Shown piece by piece: positions 35,619 to 44,297 of a DNA stretch of 64,000 bases (position 1 is its first letter; the number at the start of each line of letters is the position of its first letter). The notes below the pieces were generated by a model, which saw nothing but the letters and a program-made list of their open reading frames with translations, was not told the DNA's origin and made no database searches. This DNA comes from Pontibacterium sp049603715 (GTDB taxonomy: Bacteria > Pseudomonadota > Gammaproteobacteria > Pseudomonadales > Balneatricaceae). The stretch lies in assembly GCA_049603715.1 (NCBI GenBank), contig JBMYSW010000018.1, positions 1-64,000 on the forward strand. The letters run 5' to 3'. A program made the position numbers and the translations under genes.

Positions 35619-37166
35619 TTAGTGACAGGTATTGCACGCGATAGTTTCGCTGTTGCTAGAGTCCTCCTTTTCGCCAATAGATAGTGTGTGTAAATAGCGA
35701 TCAAGTTGGGTGATTTCTTGATCGGATAGGCGCAGGCCTAGCTTGGTTCTGCGCCAAATAATATCTTCAACCGTTTGTGCCCATTCGTTGGTAATAAGGT
35801 AATCCACCTCTTTTTGGTACAGGCTTGCACCAAAGTTCATACCTAAATCGCCTAGGCTTTGTGCGTCTTGCAAAATGTCTTTTGCGCAGGTGCCATAGGT
35901 GCGAACCCAGCGTTTAACCAAAGCTTCTGGTAACCATGGGTATTCGCGACTTAAACGCTGCTTTAACTCATCTGGAAGGCCAAAGTCGCCGCCTGGCAAG
36001 GTGCCTGTTTTGGTCCACGTAGCACCTGCTTGCGGGAAATACTCGCAAATGGCATTGGTTGCAGCTTCCGCAAGCTTACGGTAAGTGGTGATTTTTCCGC
36101 CAAATACCGACAAGACGGGGGCTTTGCCGTTGTTATCTTGAATTTCAAAGGTGTAGTCGCGCGTTACGGCTTGGGCTGAGCCTGCCTCGTTATCCAGCAG
36201 TGGGCGAACACCTGAGTAGGTGTGAACCACATCCGACGCCTTCAAATTGCACTTGAAGTACTGCTTGGTGATCGAAACTAGGTAATCAATCTCTGCTTGA
36301 TCAATGGCAACCTTACGAGGGTCGCCTTTGTATTCGTGATCGGTGGTGCCAATAAGTGAGAAGTCATCCTCGTAAGGGATAACAAACACAATTCGGCCGT
36401 CGGCATTTTGAAGAATGTAGGCTTCTTCTTGGTCATGAATTTTAGGTACCACAATGTGGCTACCTTTAATAAGACGAATTTGCTTAGGTGCTTTTTGCTC
36501 AAAGGTTGAGCCAAACAAGCTAGAAACCCATGGCCCTGCCGCATTGGCAATTGCCTTCGCTTTTATAATTTGCGAAGCGCCAGTATTTAGGTCGACCAGC
36601 GTCACTTCCCATAACTCTCCGACGCGAACCGCTTTTGTGCATTGTGTTCGCGTAAGAATGGTGGCGCCTTTTTGTTGTGCTAGCTTTGCGTTCAGGACAA
36701 CAAGTCGAGCATCATCAACCCAGCCATCCGAGTACTCAAAACCCTTGGTGACTGAGCTGACAATGGGGTCATCTTTTTTAAATTTAACGCTTTTGGAGCC
36801 ACTTAAACGTTTTCGTTTTGCGAGGTGATCGTACATAAACAATCCAATACGAATCATCCAAGCAGGGCGTAGGTGTGGTTGGTGAGGCAAAATAAAGCGC
36901 ATTGGCCACATGATGTGGGGAGCGTTTTCCAGCAGGGTTTCACGCTCTGCTAAAGCCTCTTTTACAAGGCGGAACTCGTAGTATTCAAGGTAACGTAAGC
37001 CACCGTGAATCAATTTGCTGCTGTTTGACGAGGTTGCTGAAGCTAGGTCATCCATTTCGCAAAGTGCTACGGATAAGCCTCGGCCCGCTGCGTCCGCTGC
37101 GATGCCTACACCGTTTACTCCGCCCCCAATGACTAATAGGTCGTGGACAGTAGAAGTAGGGGTCAT
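35619..37166 (-). CDS. glpD: Aerobic glycerol-3-phosphate dehydrogenase
   Basis: 515 residues from the ATG at 37166, preceded by GAGGAGG; a start 60 nt upstream is rejected. FAD-dependent membrane-associated enzyme that oxidises sn-glycerol 3-phosphate to DHAP and passes electrons to quinone. FAD motif LLVIGGGVNGVGIAADAAGRG, then SSNSSKLIHGGLRYLE, the IRLIKGSHIVVP block, GTTDHEYKGDP and SVFGGKITTYRKLAE. The last residues (ETIACNTCH) form an odd Cys-x-x-Cys tail. A GlpR-like operator lies about 100 nt upstream; glpR lies beyond it on the same strand. Confidence 0.97.
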   Translation of the reverse strand: MTPTSTVHDLLVIGGGVNGVGIAADAAGRGLSVALCEMDDLASATSSNSSKLIHGGLRYLEYYEFRLVKEALAERETLLENAPHIMWPMRFILPHQPHLRPAWMIRIGLFMYDHLAKRKRLSGSKSVKFKKDDPIVSSVTKGFEYSDGWVDDARLVVLNAKLAQQKGATILTRTQCTKAVRVGELWEVTLVDLNTGASQIIKAKAIANAAGPWVSSLFGSTFEQKAPKQIRLIKGSHIVVPKIHDQEEAYILQNADGRIVFVIPYEDDFSLIGTTDHEYKGDPRKVAIDQAEIDYLVSITKQYFKCNLKASDVVHTYSGVRPLLDNEAGSAQAVTRDYTFEIQDNNGKAPVLSVFGGKITTYRKLAEAATNAICEYFPQAGATWTKTGTLPGGDFGLPDELKQRLSREYPWLPEALVKRWVRTYGTCAKDILQDAQSLGDLGMNFGASLYQKEVDYLITNEWAQTVEDIIWRRTKLGLRLSDQEITQLDRYLHTLSIGEKEDSSNSETIACNTCH

Positions 37167-37262
37167 GGGTTTTGCCTCCTCGCGCGCCACTTTCGTTATT
37201 AATAAAAAGTAGGCATTTATTTTCAATTTGGTCAGTTAATTGTTCGAATGCGCTAACTATAA

Positions 37263-37278
37263 TGTTCATTAACGAACA
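37263..37278. promoter_or_regulatory. GlpR-like operator upstream of glpD
   Basis: TGTTCATTAACGAACA closely resembles the E. coli GlpR operator palindrome (TGTTCG/CGAACA half-sites around an AT centre). It lies 97 nt upstream of the glpD start, with another half-site TGTTCGAA at 37241. Negative control of glpD by the adjacent GlpR is the natural reading. Confidence 0.7.
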
Positions 37279-37417
37279 AAATCAACCATAAAAGAAAATA
37301 AATTTACGAATAGGCGTAAAAAAAGCAACATATTTTCATTTAAGAAAATTTAAGTTGCTTAAATTAAGATAAATGTAGGGTGTGAGGGCGAAAAGTGATT
37401 GAAATCTAGCTTTATGG

Positions 37418-38176
37418 CTAAGCGATATGGACAGGAATGTCGCTCTCTGAAAGCATTTCTGAGATTTGCTCTGGTGGTGTGGCATCGGTAAACAACGCGT
37501 CAATTTGGTTGATGGTTCCAAGCCTAACCATGGCACTGCGGCCAAATTTAGAGTTATCAGCCGCTAAAAATACATGTTGAGAGTGCTCAATGATCGCTTG
37601 GGCGACTTTGACCTCTCGGTAGTCGAAGTCAAGCAAGACACCGTCGTGGCTAATACCGCTGATACCGATGATGCCGTAGTCCATTTGGAACTGGCTAATA
37701 AATTCGCTGGTGGCTTCACCGACAATGCCTCCATCGCGGTGTCGTACCTCACCGGCAGCAATAATTACGGTAAAGTCCTGCTTAGCCGATAAAATAGAGG
37801 CAACATGAATGTTATTAGTCACAACGCGTAAGTCTTTGTGGTTGAGTAGTGCACGTGCGATGGTCTCGGTGGTTGTGCCAATATTAATGAACAACGATGA
37901 ACCGTTAGGTATAGACTGAGCGATGAGTTGTGCGATTCGCTCTTTTTCAGCCAAATGCATAATTTTGCGAGACTGATAAGGTGCGTTCACGGTGCTTGAG
38001 CTACTGCCCGCGCCGCCATGTAAACGTTTTACTTTCTTTGCATCGGCTAACTGGTTAAGGTCACGGCGAATCGTTTGTGGTGTTACTTTAAAGTGGTCTA
38101 CAAGCTCATCAATGCTGATAAATCCCTTATCCTTTACAAGTGTAACGATTTCTTGTTGGCGCTGAGTTTGAGACAT
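37418..38176 (-). CDS. glpR: Glycerol-3-phosphate regulon repressor GlpR
   Basis: 252 residues from the ATG at 38176 (MSQTQRQQEIV); the frame extends upstream through AT-rich non-coding DNA, which is rejected. DeoR family: N-terminal helix-turn-helix (GFISIDELVDHFKVTPQTIRRDL) and a C-terminal sugar-phosphate sensor domain with INIGTTTETIARAL and VFLAADNSKFGRSA. It is exactly the length of E. coli GlpR. Glycerol 3-phosphate is the expected inducer. Operators lie before glpD, glpK and the ABC operon. It is divergent from glpK. Confidence 0.95.
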   Translation of the reverse strand: MSQTQRQQEIVTLVKDKGFISIDELVDHFKVTPQTIRRDLNQLADAKKVKRLHGGAGSSSSTVNAPYQSRKIMHLAEKERIAQLIAQSIPNGSSLFINIGTTTETIARALLNHKDLRVVTNNIHVASILSAKQDFTVIIAAGEVRHRDGGIVGEATSEFISQFQMDYGIIGISGISHDGVLLDFDYREVKVAQAIIEHSQHVFLAADNSKFGRSAMVRLGTINQIDALFTDATPPEQISEMLSESDIPVHIA

Positions 38177-38296
38177 ATAAGTTAACCTAATATCGAAAGT
38201 AGGGGAGTAGTACGCAGTCCTTATCTGTTCCGGATTATAGCTTAAGTTGTATGCAATCCGGAAAAGCTTAATAAATTCAAGCAAGTAAAAATAAAA

Positions 38297-38366
38297 TGTT
38301 CGTTTTCGAAAAAAGTATTTCCGTTTTTGAAAGGTGTTGTTTACAATTTCGAACAATTTGGAACAT
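38297..38366. promoter_or_regulatory. GlpR-like operators between glpR and glpK
   Basis: The AT-rich spacer 38177-38391 holds TGTTCGTTTTCGAA (38297-38310), a good GlpR-like palindrome. A weaker TTCCGTTTTTGAA follows (about 38318-38331), then TTTCGAACA with TTTGGAACA (about 38347-38364). The cluster covers the glpK promoter and explains co-regulation of glpK with glpD. Confidence 0.6.
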
Positions 38367-38391
38367 ATTAAAATAAAAATGGGCTTCGATT

Positions 38392-39870
38392 ATGTCAAAG
38401 TACTTACTTTCAATAGATCAGGGAACAACAAGCACCCGTGCAGTGCTTTTTGATCAGCAAGGGCGTGTCTTTGCGATTTCACAACAAGAGTTTGACCAGC
38501 ATTTTCCGCAAGATGGCTGGGTAGAACACAATCCGCTAGACCTTCTTGAGACGGTAAAACTTACCTGTAATAACGTTTTAAAAGAAAACAGCTTAACGGC
38601 AAATGATGTTATTGCCATTGGTATCACAAACCAGCGCGAGACCACGGTTGTCTGGGATAAGGTAACCGGTGAGGTTTTGTACAATGCCATTGTATGGCAA
38701 GACCGACGAACCGCCGCTTTTTGTGAGCAGTTGGCTGAAACAGGGCTAGGTGACTTAATCACTCAAAAAACAGGCTTGTTGATTGACCCTTACTTCTCGG
38801 CTTCAAAGATTAAATGGATATTAGACAACGTTGAAGGCGCACGTGAACGCGCTGAAGAGAGTGAGTTGTTGTTTGGCACCGTAGACACCTACCTTATGTG
38901 GCACATGACCGGGCGCGAAGTGCACAACACAGACGCTACCAATGCCTCACGTACGCTCTTATTTAATATTCACAACCAAGACTGGGATGACGAGCTGCTT
39001 GATATTTTTGGTGTGCCTCGCTCTATGTTACCTAAAGTGCTCGACTCTTCTGATGAGTTTGGTGTCACCGAAGCAGAGTTTTTAGGCGGCAGTGTACCTA
39101 TTCTGGGTGTGGCTGGTGATCAACAAGCAGCCCTGTTTGGTCAGGCATGTTTCGAAAAAGGAATGGCGAAAAGTACTTACGGCACAGGCTGTTTCTTAAT
39201 GCTAAATACCGGCGAACAAGCGCTCAGCTCTAAAAATCGCTTGTTAACCACGGTTGCTTACCGCATTAACGGCAAGCCAACCTATGCGCTCGAAGGCAGT
39301 ATCTTTATTGCGGGCGCAACCATTCAGTGGTTGCGTGATGGTTTGCAGCTGCTTAAGTGTGCATCTGAAGCGGAACCGCTCGCCCAACAAACGCCGCTTG
39401 ATCATGGTGTCTTTATGGTGCCCGCCTTTACGGGTTTGGGTGCACCTTATTGGGATCCTAACGCACGAGGTGCTATTTTCGGCTTAACTCGTGATACGGG
39501 TATTAAAGAGATTGTGACTGCAGGCTTACAGTCAGTGTGTTACCAAACTAAAGACTTGCAACGGGCAATGGAAAACGATGGTGTTCGTCCAGTGCAGTTG
39601 CGTGTCGATGGCGGCATGGTAGCAAACAACTGGGTATTGTCGTTCTTGTCCGATATTTTGGGTGCGAAAGTAGATCGCCCTGAAATTATTGAGACAACTG
39701 CCTTGGGTGTGGCTTACTTAGCGGGCTTAAAGGCGGGAGTATTTGAGTCGTTAGAGCAGCTATCTGAGATGTGGCACTGCGATCAGCGCTTTGAGCCTAA
39801 AATGAGCAAAGAAGAACGTGATGGTTTTTATGCACGTTGGCAAGATGCCGTGCGTCGCGTTCAGGGGTAG
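38392..39870 (+). CDS. glpK: Glycerol kinase
   Basis: 492 residues. Phosphorylates glycerol to glycerol 3-phosphate with ATP. FGGY family: N-terminal phosphate motif SIDQGTTSTRAVLFDQQG, glycerol-binding region GITNQRETTVVWDK and VWQDRRT, then GVAGDQQAALFGQ, TYGTGCFLMLNTG and LRVDGGMVANNW. The ABC importer of this locus delivers its substrate; no glpF is present. Ends in a terminator shared with the convergent regulator. Confidence 0.97.
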   Translation: MSKYLLSIDQGTTSTRAVLFDQQGRVFAISQQEFDQHFPQDGWVEHNPLDLLETVKLTCNNVLKENSLTANDVIAIGITNQRETTVVWDKVTGEVLYNAIVWQDRRTAAFCEQLAETGLGDLITQKTGLLIDPYFSASKIKWILDNVEGARERAEESELLFGTVDTYLMWHMTGREVHNTDATNASRTLLFNIHNQDWDDELLDIFGVPRSMLPKVLDSSDEFGVTEAEFLGGSVPILGVAGDQQAALFGQACFEKGMAKSTYGTGCFLMLNTGEQALSSKNRLLTTVAYRINGKPTYALEGSIFIAGATIQWLRDGLQLLKCASEAEPLAQQTPLDHGVFMVPAFTGLGAPYWDPNARGAIFGLTRDTGIKEIVTAGLQSVCYQTKDLQRAMENDGVRPVQLRVDGGMVANNWVLSFLSDILGAKVDRPEIIETTALGVAYLAGLKAGVFESLEQLSEMWHCDQRFEPKMSKEERDGFYARWQDAVRRVQG

Positions 39871-39903
39871 CTTTTAGCTGGAGAATACTCTGTGATTAAC
39901 CAA

Positions 39904-39937
39904 AAAAGGCTGGGTTTATCCCGGCCTTTTATGTTTT
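39904..39937. terminator. Bidirectional terminator glpK / regulator
   Basis: AAAGGCTGGG (39905-39914), loop TTTAT, CCCGGCCTTT (39920-39929) with one G-T pair. It is flanked by T-runs on both strands (TTTTATGTTTTT to the right; TTTTTTGG read leftwards), so it can end both glpK and the convergent regulator gene. Confidence 0.85.
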
Positions 39938-41779
39938 TACGCCCAGCTCTTTTAGGCGTTTATAGAGGGTGTTTCGGCTAATGCCAAGTGCTTTGGCTGT
40001 TCGTGAAATATTACCCTTATTGATTTTATATTGGTGGAGTACTTCGTCCTGCGCTGAGCGGTCTGAAGAGGTCTCGGTTGTTTGTGGTGATTCAGAAGGT
40101 GCCTCAGATGTTGTTTTATTGGGGTCTGTCGGCGTAATTTCGTTGAAAAAGCTATCGGGCAGATGCCATGGTGCGAGTGCTGTCGATTGCGCCATTGCGC
40201 AGGCAACAGCCAGTGTGTACTTGAGCTGCTTTAAGTTACCAGGCCACGGGTGTGATACCAACAAGTTCATTAGTTCTTGCGGGACAGGGTGGTGCGTGCC
40301 TGTTTGCTGGTTGTATATGTCAGTAATCAAATGCTCAAGGTCAGTGCGCTTATGCAGCGGTGGCATATCAATCATTAGTCCCGCGAGGTGGTGGTAAAGG
40401 TCATCTCTGAACTTGCCTGCTTTGACCTGTGCTTTTAAATCACATTGCGTTGAGGTAATGACCGTTAGGTTTGCGACATAGGATTTGTCGCCATTAATAG
40501 GTGTGACAGCGCCATCACTTAACACCTCGAGTAAACGGCTTTGGTGAGACAGCGGGAACTCCGATATTTCATTCAGGAATAAAATGCCTTTGTTCGACTG
40601 GCGAACAGCACCAATGTGCTCAAACTCCTCGGAATCGATGCCAAACAGGAGTCTGCCGAGCTTGTCGTACTCTAGTGTAGAGCAGTTAATTTGAATAAAC
40701 GGATAGGCCGCTTTAGTGCTATTTGCGTGCAGCTTGCGCGCAAAAGTCTCTTTGCCTGTGCTGGTATCGCCGTTGAGTAGCACGGGAATGTTTTTATCAA
40801 GGATAGATTGCGCCATCGCAAAATTTCGTTGCAGGCGTTGATCTTGGTATATCTCTTGAGTATTAATTACCGTGGTATGTGGTTCCTTAGGTGTGTGGGT
40901 TTTGCGAAAGTCGGGTGCAACGGTAAACGGCCTTGCAGGCTTTTGAATGGTGACATACATCTTGTACTTTCCTAATGCCATCACTTCAAGAACACCGCCT
41001 TCGGGGGCGTTCTTTAATTCGAATAGGCGGCATTGAAAGATCTCTTCAACACTTTGTAATGCAAGTTCATGACGCAGCAGCATTTGGGCTCGTCGGTTAG
41101 CCGAAATAATGGTGCCGCTCTCATTAAAAGCAACGAGCCCAATCCATTGGCTGTCGAGGGTGTCTGGACTGGTATTAAAGGTCAGTAAAAAGTCGTCGGT
41201 CCAAAACTTACTTTGAATCAGTCGGTTTTCTACCGACTGAGACATCATTTTCACCATGCCCAGTGTGTGCATTTGTGGCAGGTAAGCATCACTGGATACA
41301 TCAAGCACCGCAACGAGTTTGTTGTTGGTGTCATAAATCGGCGCAGCCGACCCCATCATAAATCGGTTGTACTTTAAGTAGTGCTCGTCTCTTTGTACCT
41401 GAACGGCTTGGCCGGTGGCAATGGCTGTGCCAATGGCATTTGTACCCCTAATTTCCTCAGACCAGTTCGCACCCTCGTGTAGTGTTTGGCCGTTTTCGCC
41501 TTTGATTTTTCGCTTATCGCCCCAGCAATTCAAAATATGACCGTATTGGTCAGCCATCATGACCAGGCAGCTTGAGTTGGACAGCATACTGGCGTAGTGG
41601 GGGAGTACGTCTTCGCTGGTAGTGCCTAAAAGGAAGTTGTATTCGTGCTGAACGTCTTTTAGCTCTCCGGTTTGAAGGCATTCAGCCGTCGGCTTTGTTT
41701 CATGGGTTAAGCCATGTGATTCGGAGCGCTTCCATGAGTCGGTAATAATTTGATTGTGGTTGTTCTTTGTACTGCTCAT
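39929..41779 (-). CDS. AcoR-like regulator with degenerate AAA+ domain
   Basis: 616 residues from the ATG at 41779 (GTG 41788 is also possible). Layout as in AcoR: GAF-like sensor (about 50-190; NCWGDKRKIKG, RGTNAIGTAI), a PAS-like segment (about 215-280), an AAA+ domain (about 315-540) and a Fis-type helix-turn-helix (GNISRTAKALGISRNTLYKRL). The Walker A site is present but altered (GDTSTGKE). GAFTGA, needed to contact sigma-54, is missing: after LFG (378-380) only a short SEEFEHIGA stretch leads to Walker B. Walker B reads LFLNEI, with Asn403 for the catalytic-metal Asp. It probably regulates without sigma-54, as TyrR does. Divergent from the glycerol ABC operon, hence a probable regulator of it. 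Confidence 0.85.
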   Translation of the reverse strand: MSSTKNNHNQIITDSWKRSESHGLTHETKPTAECLQTGELKDVQHEYNFLLGTTSEDVLPHYASMLSNSSCLVMMADQYGHILNCWGDKRKIKGENGQTLHEGANWSEEIRGTNAIGTAIATGQAVQVQRDEHYLKYNRFMMGSAAPIYDTNNKLVAVLDVSSDAYLPQMHTLGMVKMMSQSVENRLIQSKFWTDDFLLTFNTSPDTLDSQWIGLVAFNESGTIISANRRAQMLLRHELALQSVEEIFQCRLFELKNAPEGGVLEVMALGKYKMYVTIQKPARPFTVAPDFRKTHTPKEPHTTVINTQEIYQDQRLQRNFAMAQSILDKNIPVLLNGDTSTGKETFARKLHANSTKAAYPFIQINCSTLEYDKLGRLLFGIDSEEFEHIGAVRQSNKGILFLNEISEFPLSHQSRLLEVLSDGAVTPINGDKSYVANLTVITSTQCDLKAQVKAGKFRDDLYHHLAGLMIDMPPLHKRTDLEHLITDIYNQQTGTHHPVPQELMNLLVSHPWPGNLKQLKYTLAVACAMAQSTALAPWHLPDSFFNEITPTDPNKTTSEAPSESPQTTETSSDRSAQDEVLHQYKINKGNISRTAKALGISRNTLYKRLKELGVKT

Positions 41780-41781
41780 GG

Positions 41782-41872
41782 TGTTCACCGCTGCATAAAG
41801 TGTTCAGATCGTTAGTTTAACTGTTCATCTAAAGTGTTCAATAGTGTTCAAAGTCGTTTTAGGTACTGAACA
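41782..41872. promoter_or_regulatory. Cluster of six TGTTCA motifs
   Basis: TGTTCA begins at 41782, 41801, 41822, 41835 and 41845, and an inverted copy (TGAACA) lies at 41867-41872. Successive starts are 19, 21, 13 and 10 bp apart, so several lie on roughly the same helix face. The cluster is between the regulator start and the ABC operon, and is a candidate binding array for the regulator or another factor. Confidence 0.55.
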
Positions 41873-42102
41873 GTGATTTTCATTTTCTCTCAAAAATAGC
41901 TAAAAACGAAAATTAATTATTCGTTTTTTTCAGTTACTAGCTTCATTTTAAAAAATATTAGTTTTTTCTTCCATTTTTTATTGTTTATGGCATTATCGGT
42001 TTTCGATTTCGAACTTGGTGGTTCGTTATCAGTGATTGCAAAAATGTAACAAGCGTTTTTGGTCTTACTAAACCGAAGATAAGAAAAATAAAGGACAACA
42101 CC
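41873..42102. promoter_or_regulatory. Promoter region of the glycerol ABC operon
   Basis: AT-rich leader of the operon. TTTTCGATTTCGAA (42000-42013) resembles the GlpR-type sites seen before glpK; a further GGTTCG half-site follows at about 42020. An AAAGGA ribosome site precedes the glpS ATG at 42103. No good sigma-54 promoter (GG-N10-GC) was seen, in line with the regulator's lost GAFTGA. Confidence 0.5.
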
Positions 42103-43194
42103 ATGTCTCTTTCTCTAAAGAATGTGTCACGGGTGGTTGATGGTGAGAGTCATTTAGATGACATCAACCTCACACTTGAGGCTGGTTCATTCAATGTGCT
42201 ACTTGGACGTACACTTGCCGGTAAAACATCGCTTATGCGAGTAATGGCAGGCTTAGACCGTCCAACCACAGGATCTGTGCTAATGAACGGCGTCGATGTG
42301 ACTGGCGTGCCTGTTCAGCAGCGAAACATATCAATGGTTTACCAGCAGTTTATTAACTACCCTGGCTGGACTGTTTTTGAAAATATCGCATCACCTTTAC
42401 GCTTAGAGCGTGTCCCAGAAGATGAAATCAAGCGCCGTGTGCTTGAGACTGCCGAGATGTTGCATATTGAACCTTACTTGCAACGTAAGCCCCTTGAGCT
42501 ATCGGGTGGTCAGCAGCAGCGTACGGCAATGGCGCGTGCACTTGTAAAAGACGCAAGCCTTATCTTATTTGATGAACCTTTGGTGAACTTGGATTACAAA
42601 CTCCGTGAAGAGTTGCGCCAAGAAATTCGCCAATTGCTTAAAGCACGTAACTCAATTGCTGTTTATGCCACCACCGAGCCTAATGAAGCACTCGCTTTAG
42701 GGGGTGTAACGACTTTGCTACACGAAGGGCGTGTTATTCAGTCGGGGCAGGCGTCAGAGGTTTACCGCAATCCGGTTGATATGGATGCCGCAAAACTCTT
42801 CAGTGAGCCGCAAATTAACCTGATTAAAGGCTTTATTTCTGAAACCGAAGTGACCTTTGATGACACGGCTCACTTCCCACTTAACCAAGACCTTTCGGGC
42901 TTCCGTCCGGGCGATTATTACTTTGGTGTTCGCCCTAGCCACATTGGTTTGGTTCCACATGCGGATGATGATTTAGAAGTCTCAGTACGTGTAGAAGTCG
43001 CTGAAATCAGTGGCTCCGAGACTTTCATGCACGTTAAGAACGACCACTTTAGCTTGGTTCTACAGTTGTCGGGTGTCCACGAATACCACACGGATACGCC
43101 GATCAAAGTGTATTTACCTACTCATAAGCTTTTTGTATTTGGCCTCGACGGCAAAATGCTAAAAGCCCCGAACCAGCTAAATAAAGGGGTTTAA
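42103..43194 (+). CDS. glpS: Glycerol ABC transporter ATPase GlpS-like
   Basis: 363 residues. First of two ATPases in a MalK-type (CUT1) importer that matches the glycerol system GlpSTPQ(U)V of rhizobia. Walker A is unusual, GRTLAGKT (35-42). Signature LSGGQQQR (133-140) and Walker B LILFDEPLVNLD are intact. The switch His is replaced: VYATTEPNEA has Thr191 where VYVTHDQ has His. The C-terminal TOBE-like regulatory domain runs from about 240. With GlpT it is predicted to make one canonical and one degenerate ATP site. It lies two bases before glpT. Confidence 0.9.
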   Translation: MSLSLKNVSRVVDGESHLDDINLTLEAGSFNVLLGRTLAGKTSLMRVMAGLDRPTTGSVLMNGVDVTGVPVQQRNISMVYQQFINYPGWTVFENIASPLRLERVPEDEIKRRVLETAEMLHIEPYLQRKPLELSGGQQQRTAMARALVKDASLILFDEPLVNLDYKLREELRQEIRQLLKARNSIAVYATTEPNEALALGGVTTLLHEGRVIQSGQASEVYRNPVDMDAAKLFSEPQINLIKGFISETEVTFDDTAHFPLNQDLSGFRPGDYYFGVRPSHIGLVPHADDDLEVSVRVEVAEISGSETFMHVKNDHFSLVLQLSGVHEYHTDTPIKVYLPTHKLFVFGLDGKMLKAPNQLNKGV

Positions 43195-43196
43195 CG

Positions 43197-44297
43197 ATGG
43201 CTGAGATTCATTTGAAGCAGTTGGCTCACAGTTATCTTGCCGAGCCTAAATCACCAAAAGACTATGCAATTTTGCAAATGGAGCATGTATGGCAGCAGGG
43301 TGGTGCTTATGCACTGTTAGGCCCGTCGGGCTGCGGTAAAAGTACCTTGCTTAACATTATCTCGGGTTTGGTTTCGCCTTCAGAAGGCGAGGTACTATTC
43401 GATGGCGAGCGTGTGAACGACATGTCGCCAGCCGAGCGAAACATTGCGCAGGTTTTTCAGTTTCCTGTGATTTACGACTCGATGACGGTGTTCGACAACT
43501 TGGCATTCCCGTTAAAGAACATGAAAGTTGCCGAGTCAAAAATTCAGAAGAAAGTCCTTGAGATCGCCGAGATTCTTGAGCTTCAAGACTTGCTCTACAA
43601 AAAAGCAAAAAACCTGACTGCAGACGAAAAGCAAAAAGTGTCCATGGGTCGTGGCCTTGTTCGTGACGACGTATCAGCGATTCTTTTTGATGAGCCCCTG
43701 ACGGTGATCGACCCCCACTTAAAGTGGAAATTGCGTCGTAAGCTTAAGCAAATCCATGAGCAGTTTAACCTGACCATGGTGTATGTGACCCACGACCAGC
43801 TAGAGGCTGCGACGTTCGCTGACAAAATTGCGCTGATGTACGAAGGCCGCATCGTGCAGTTTGGTACCCCCCGTGAGCTGTTTGAAAAACCTAACCATAC
43901 CTTTGTTGGTTACTTTATTGGCAGCCCAGGTATGAACATCATTGAAGTGGAGCGCAATGGCAACGACTTGGTATTTCAAGGTCATCGTTTCACGTTGAGC
44001 GACGGGTTAGCAAAAGAAGTCGCGCAGTACGATACCCAAAATATCAAAATGGGCATTCGCCCAGAGTTTGTCCATACCTCGATTAACCCGATGGAAGGGG
44101 CGTACCCATGTGACGTGTTACACATTGAAGATTTGGGTACTTACAAAATTTTGACCCTAAACCTGTCGGGTATCGAGTTAAAAGCGCGTTTAGAAGAAGA
44201 CCAAGCCGTGCCTGCAGAAACCGCCTATGTGAGTTTCCCTTCGCAGTGGTTAAAGGTCTACGTCGACGAGTACTTGGTAGAGGAGGCGCAAGCATGA
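43197..44297 (+). CDS. glpT: Glycerol ABC transporter ATPase GlpT-like
   Basis: 366 residues. Walker A GPSGCGKST (42-50), Walker B AILFDEPLTVID and switch His199 in YVTHDQLEA are intact. The ABC signature is lost: LTADEKQKVSMGRGL (140-154) instead of LSGGQ. This complements GlpS, which keeps the signature but lacks the His. A TOBE domain follows. The name follows the rhizobial glycerol operon and is unrelated to the E. coli antiporter GlpT. It overlaps glpP by 4 nt. Confidence 0.9.
   Translation: MAEIHLKQLAHSYLAEPKSPKDYAILQMEHVWQQGGAYALLGPSGCGKSTLLNIISGLVSPSEGEVLFDGERVNDMSPAERNIAQVFQFPVIYDSMTVFDNLAFPLKNMKVAESKIQKKVLEIAEILELQDLLYKKAKNLTADEKQKVSMGRGLVRDDVSAILFDEPLTVIDPHLKWKLRRKLKQIHEQFNLTMVYVTHDQLEAATFADKIALMYEGRIVQFGTPRELFEKPNHTFVGYFIGSPGMNIIEVERNGNDLVFQGHRFTLSDGLAKEVAQYDTQNIKMGIRPEFVHTSINPMEGAYPCDVLHIEDLGTYKILTLNLSGIELKARLEEDQAVPAETAYVSFPSQWLKVYVDEYLVEEAQA

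Noticed and set aside
37227..37417. Extra coding sequence between glpD and glpR
   Set aside because: Very AT-rich, stops in all frames, holds operator; the upstream extensions of glpD and glpR frames are non-coding.
41873..42102. Sigma-54 promoter before the glycerol ABC operon
   Set aside because: No convincing GG-N10-GC pair was found by eye, and the adjacent regulator lacks GAFTGA.
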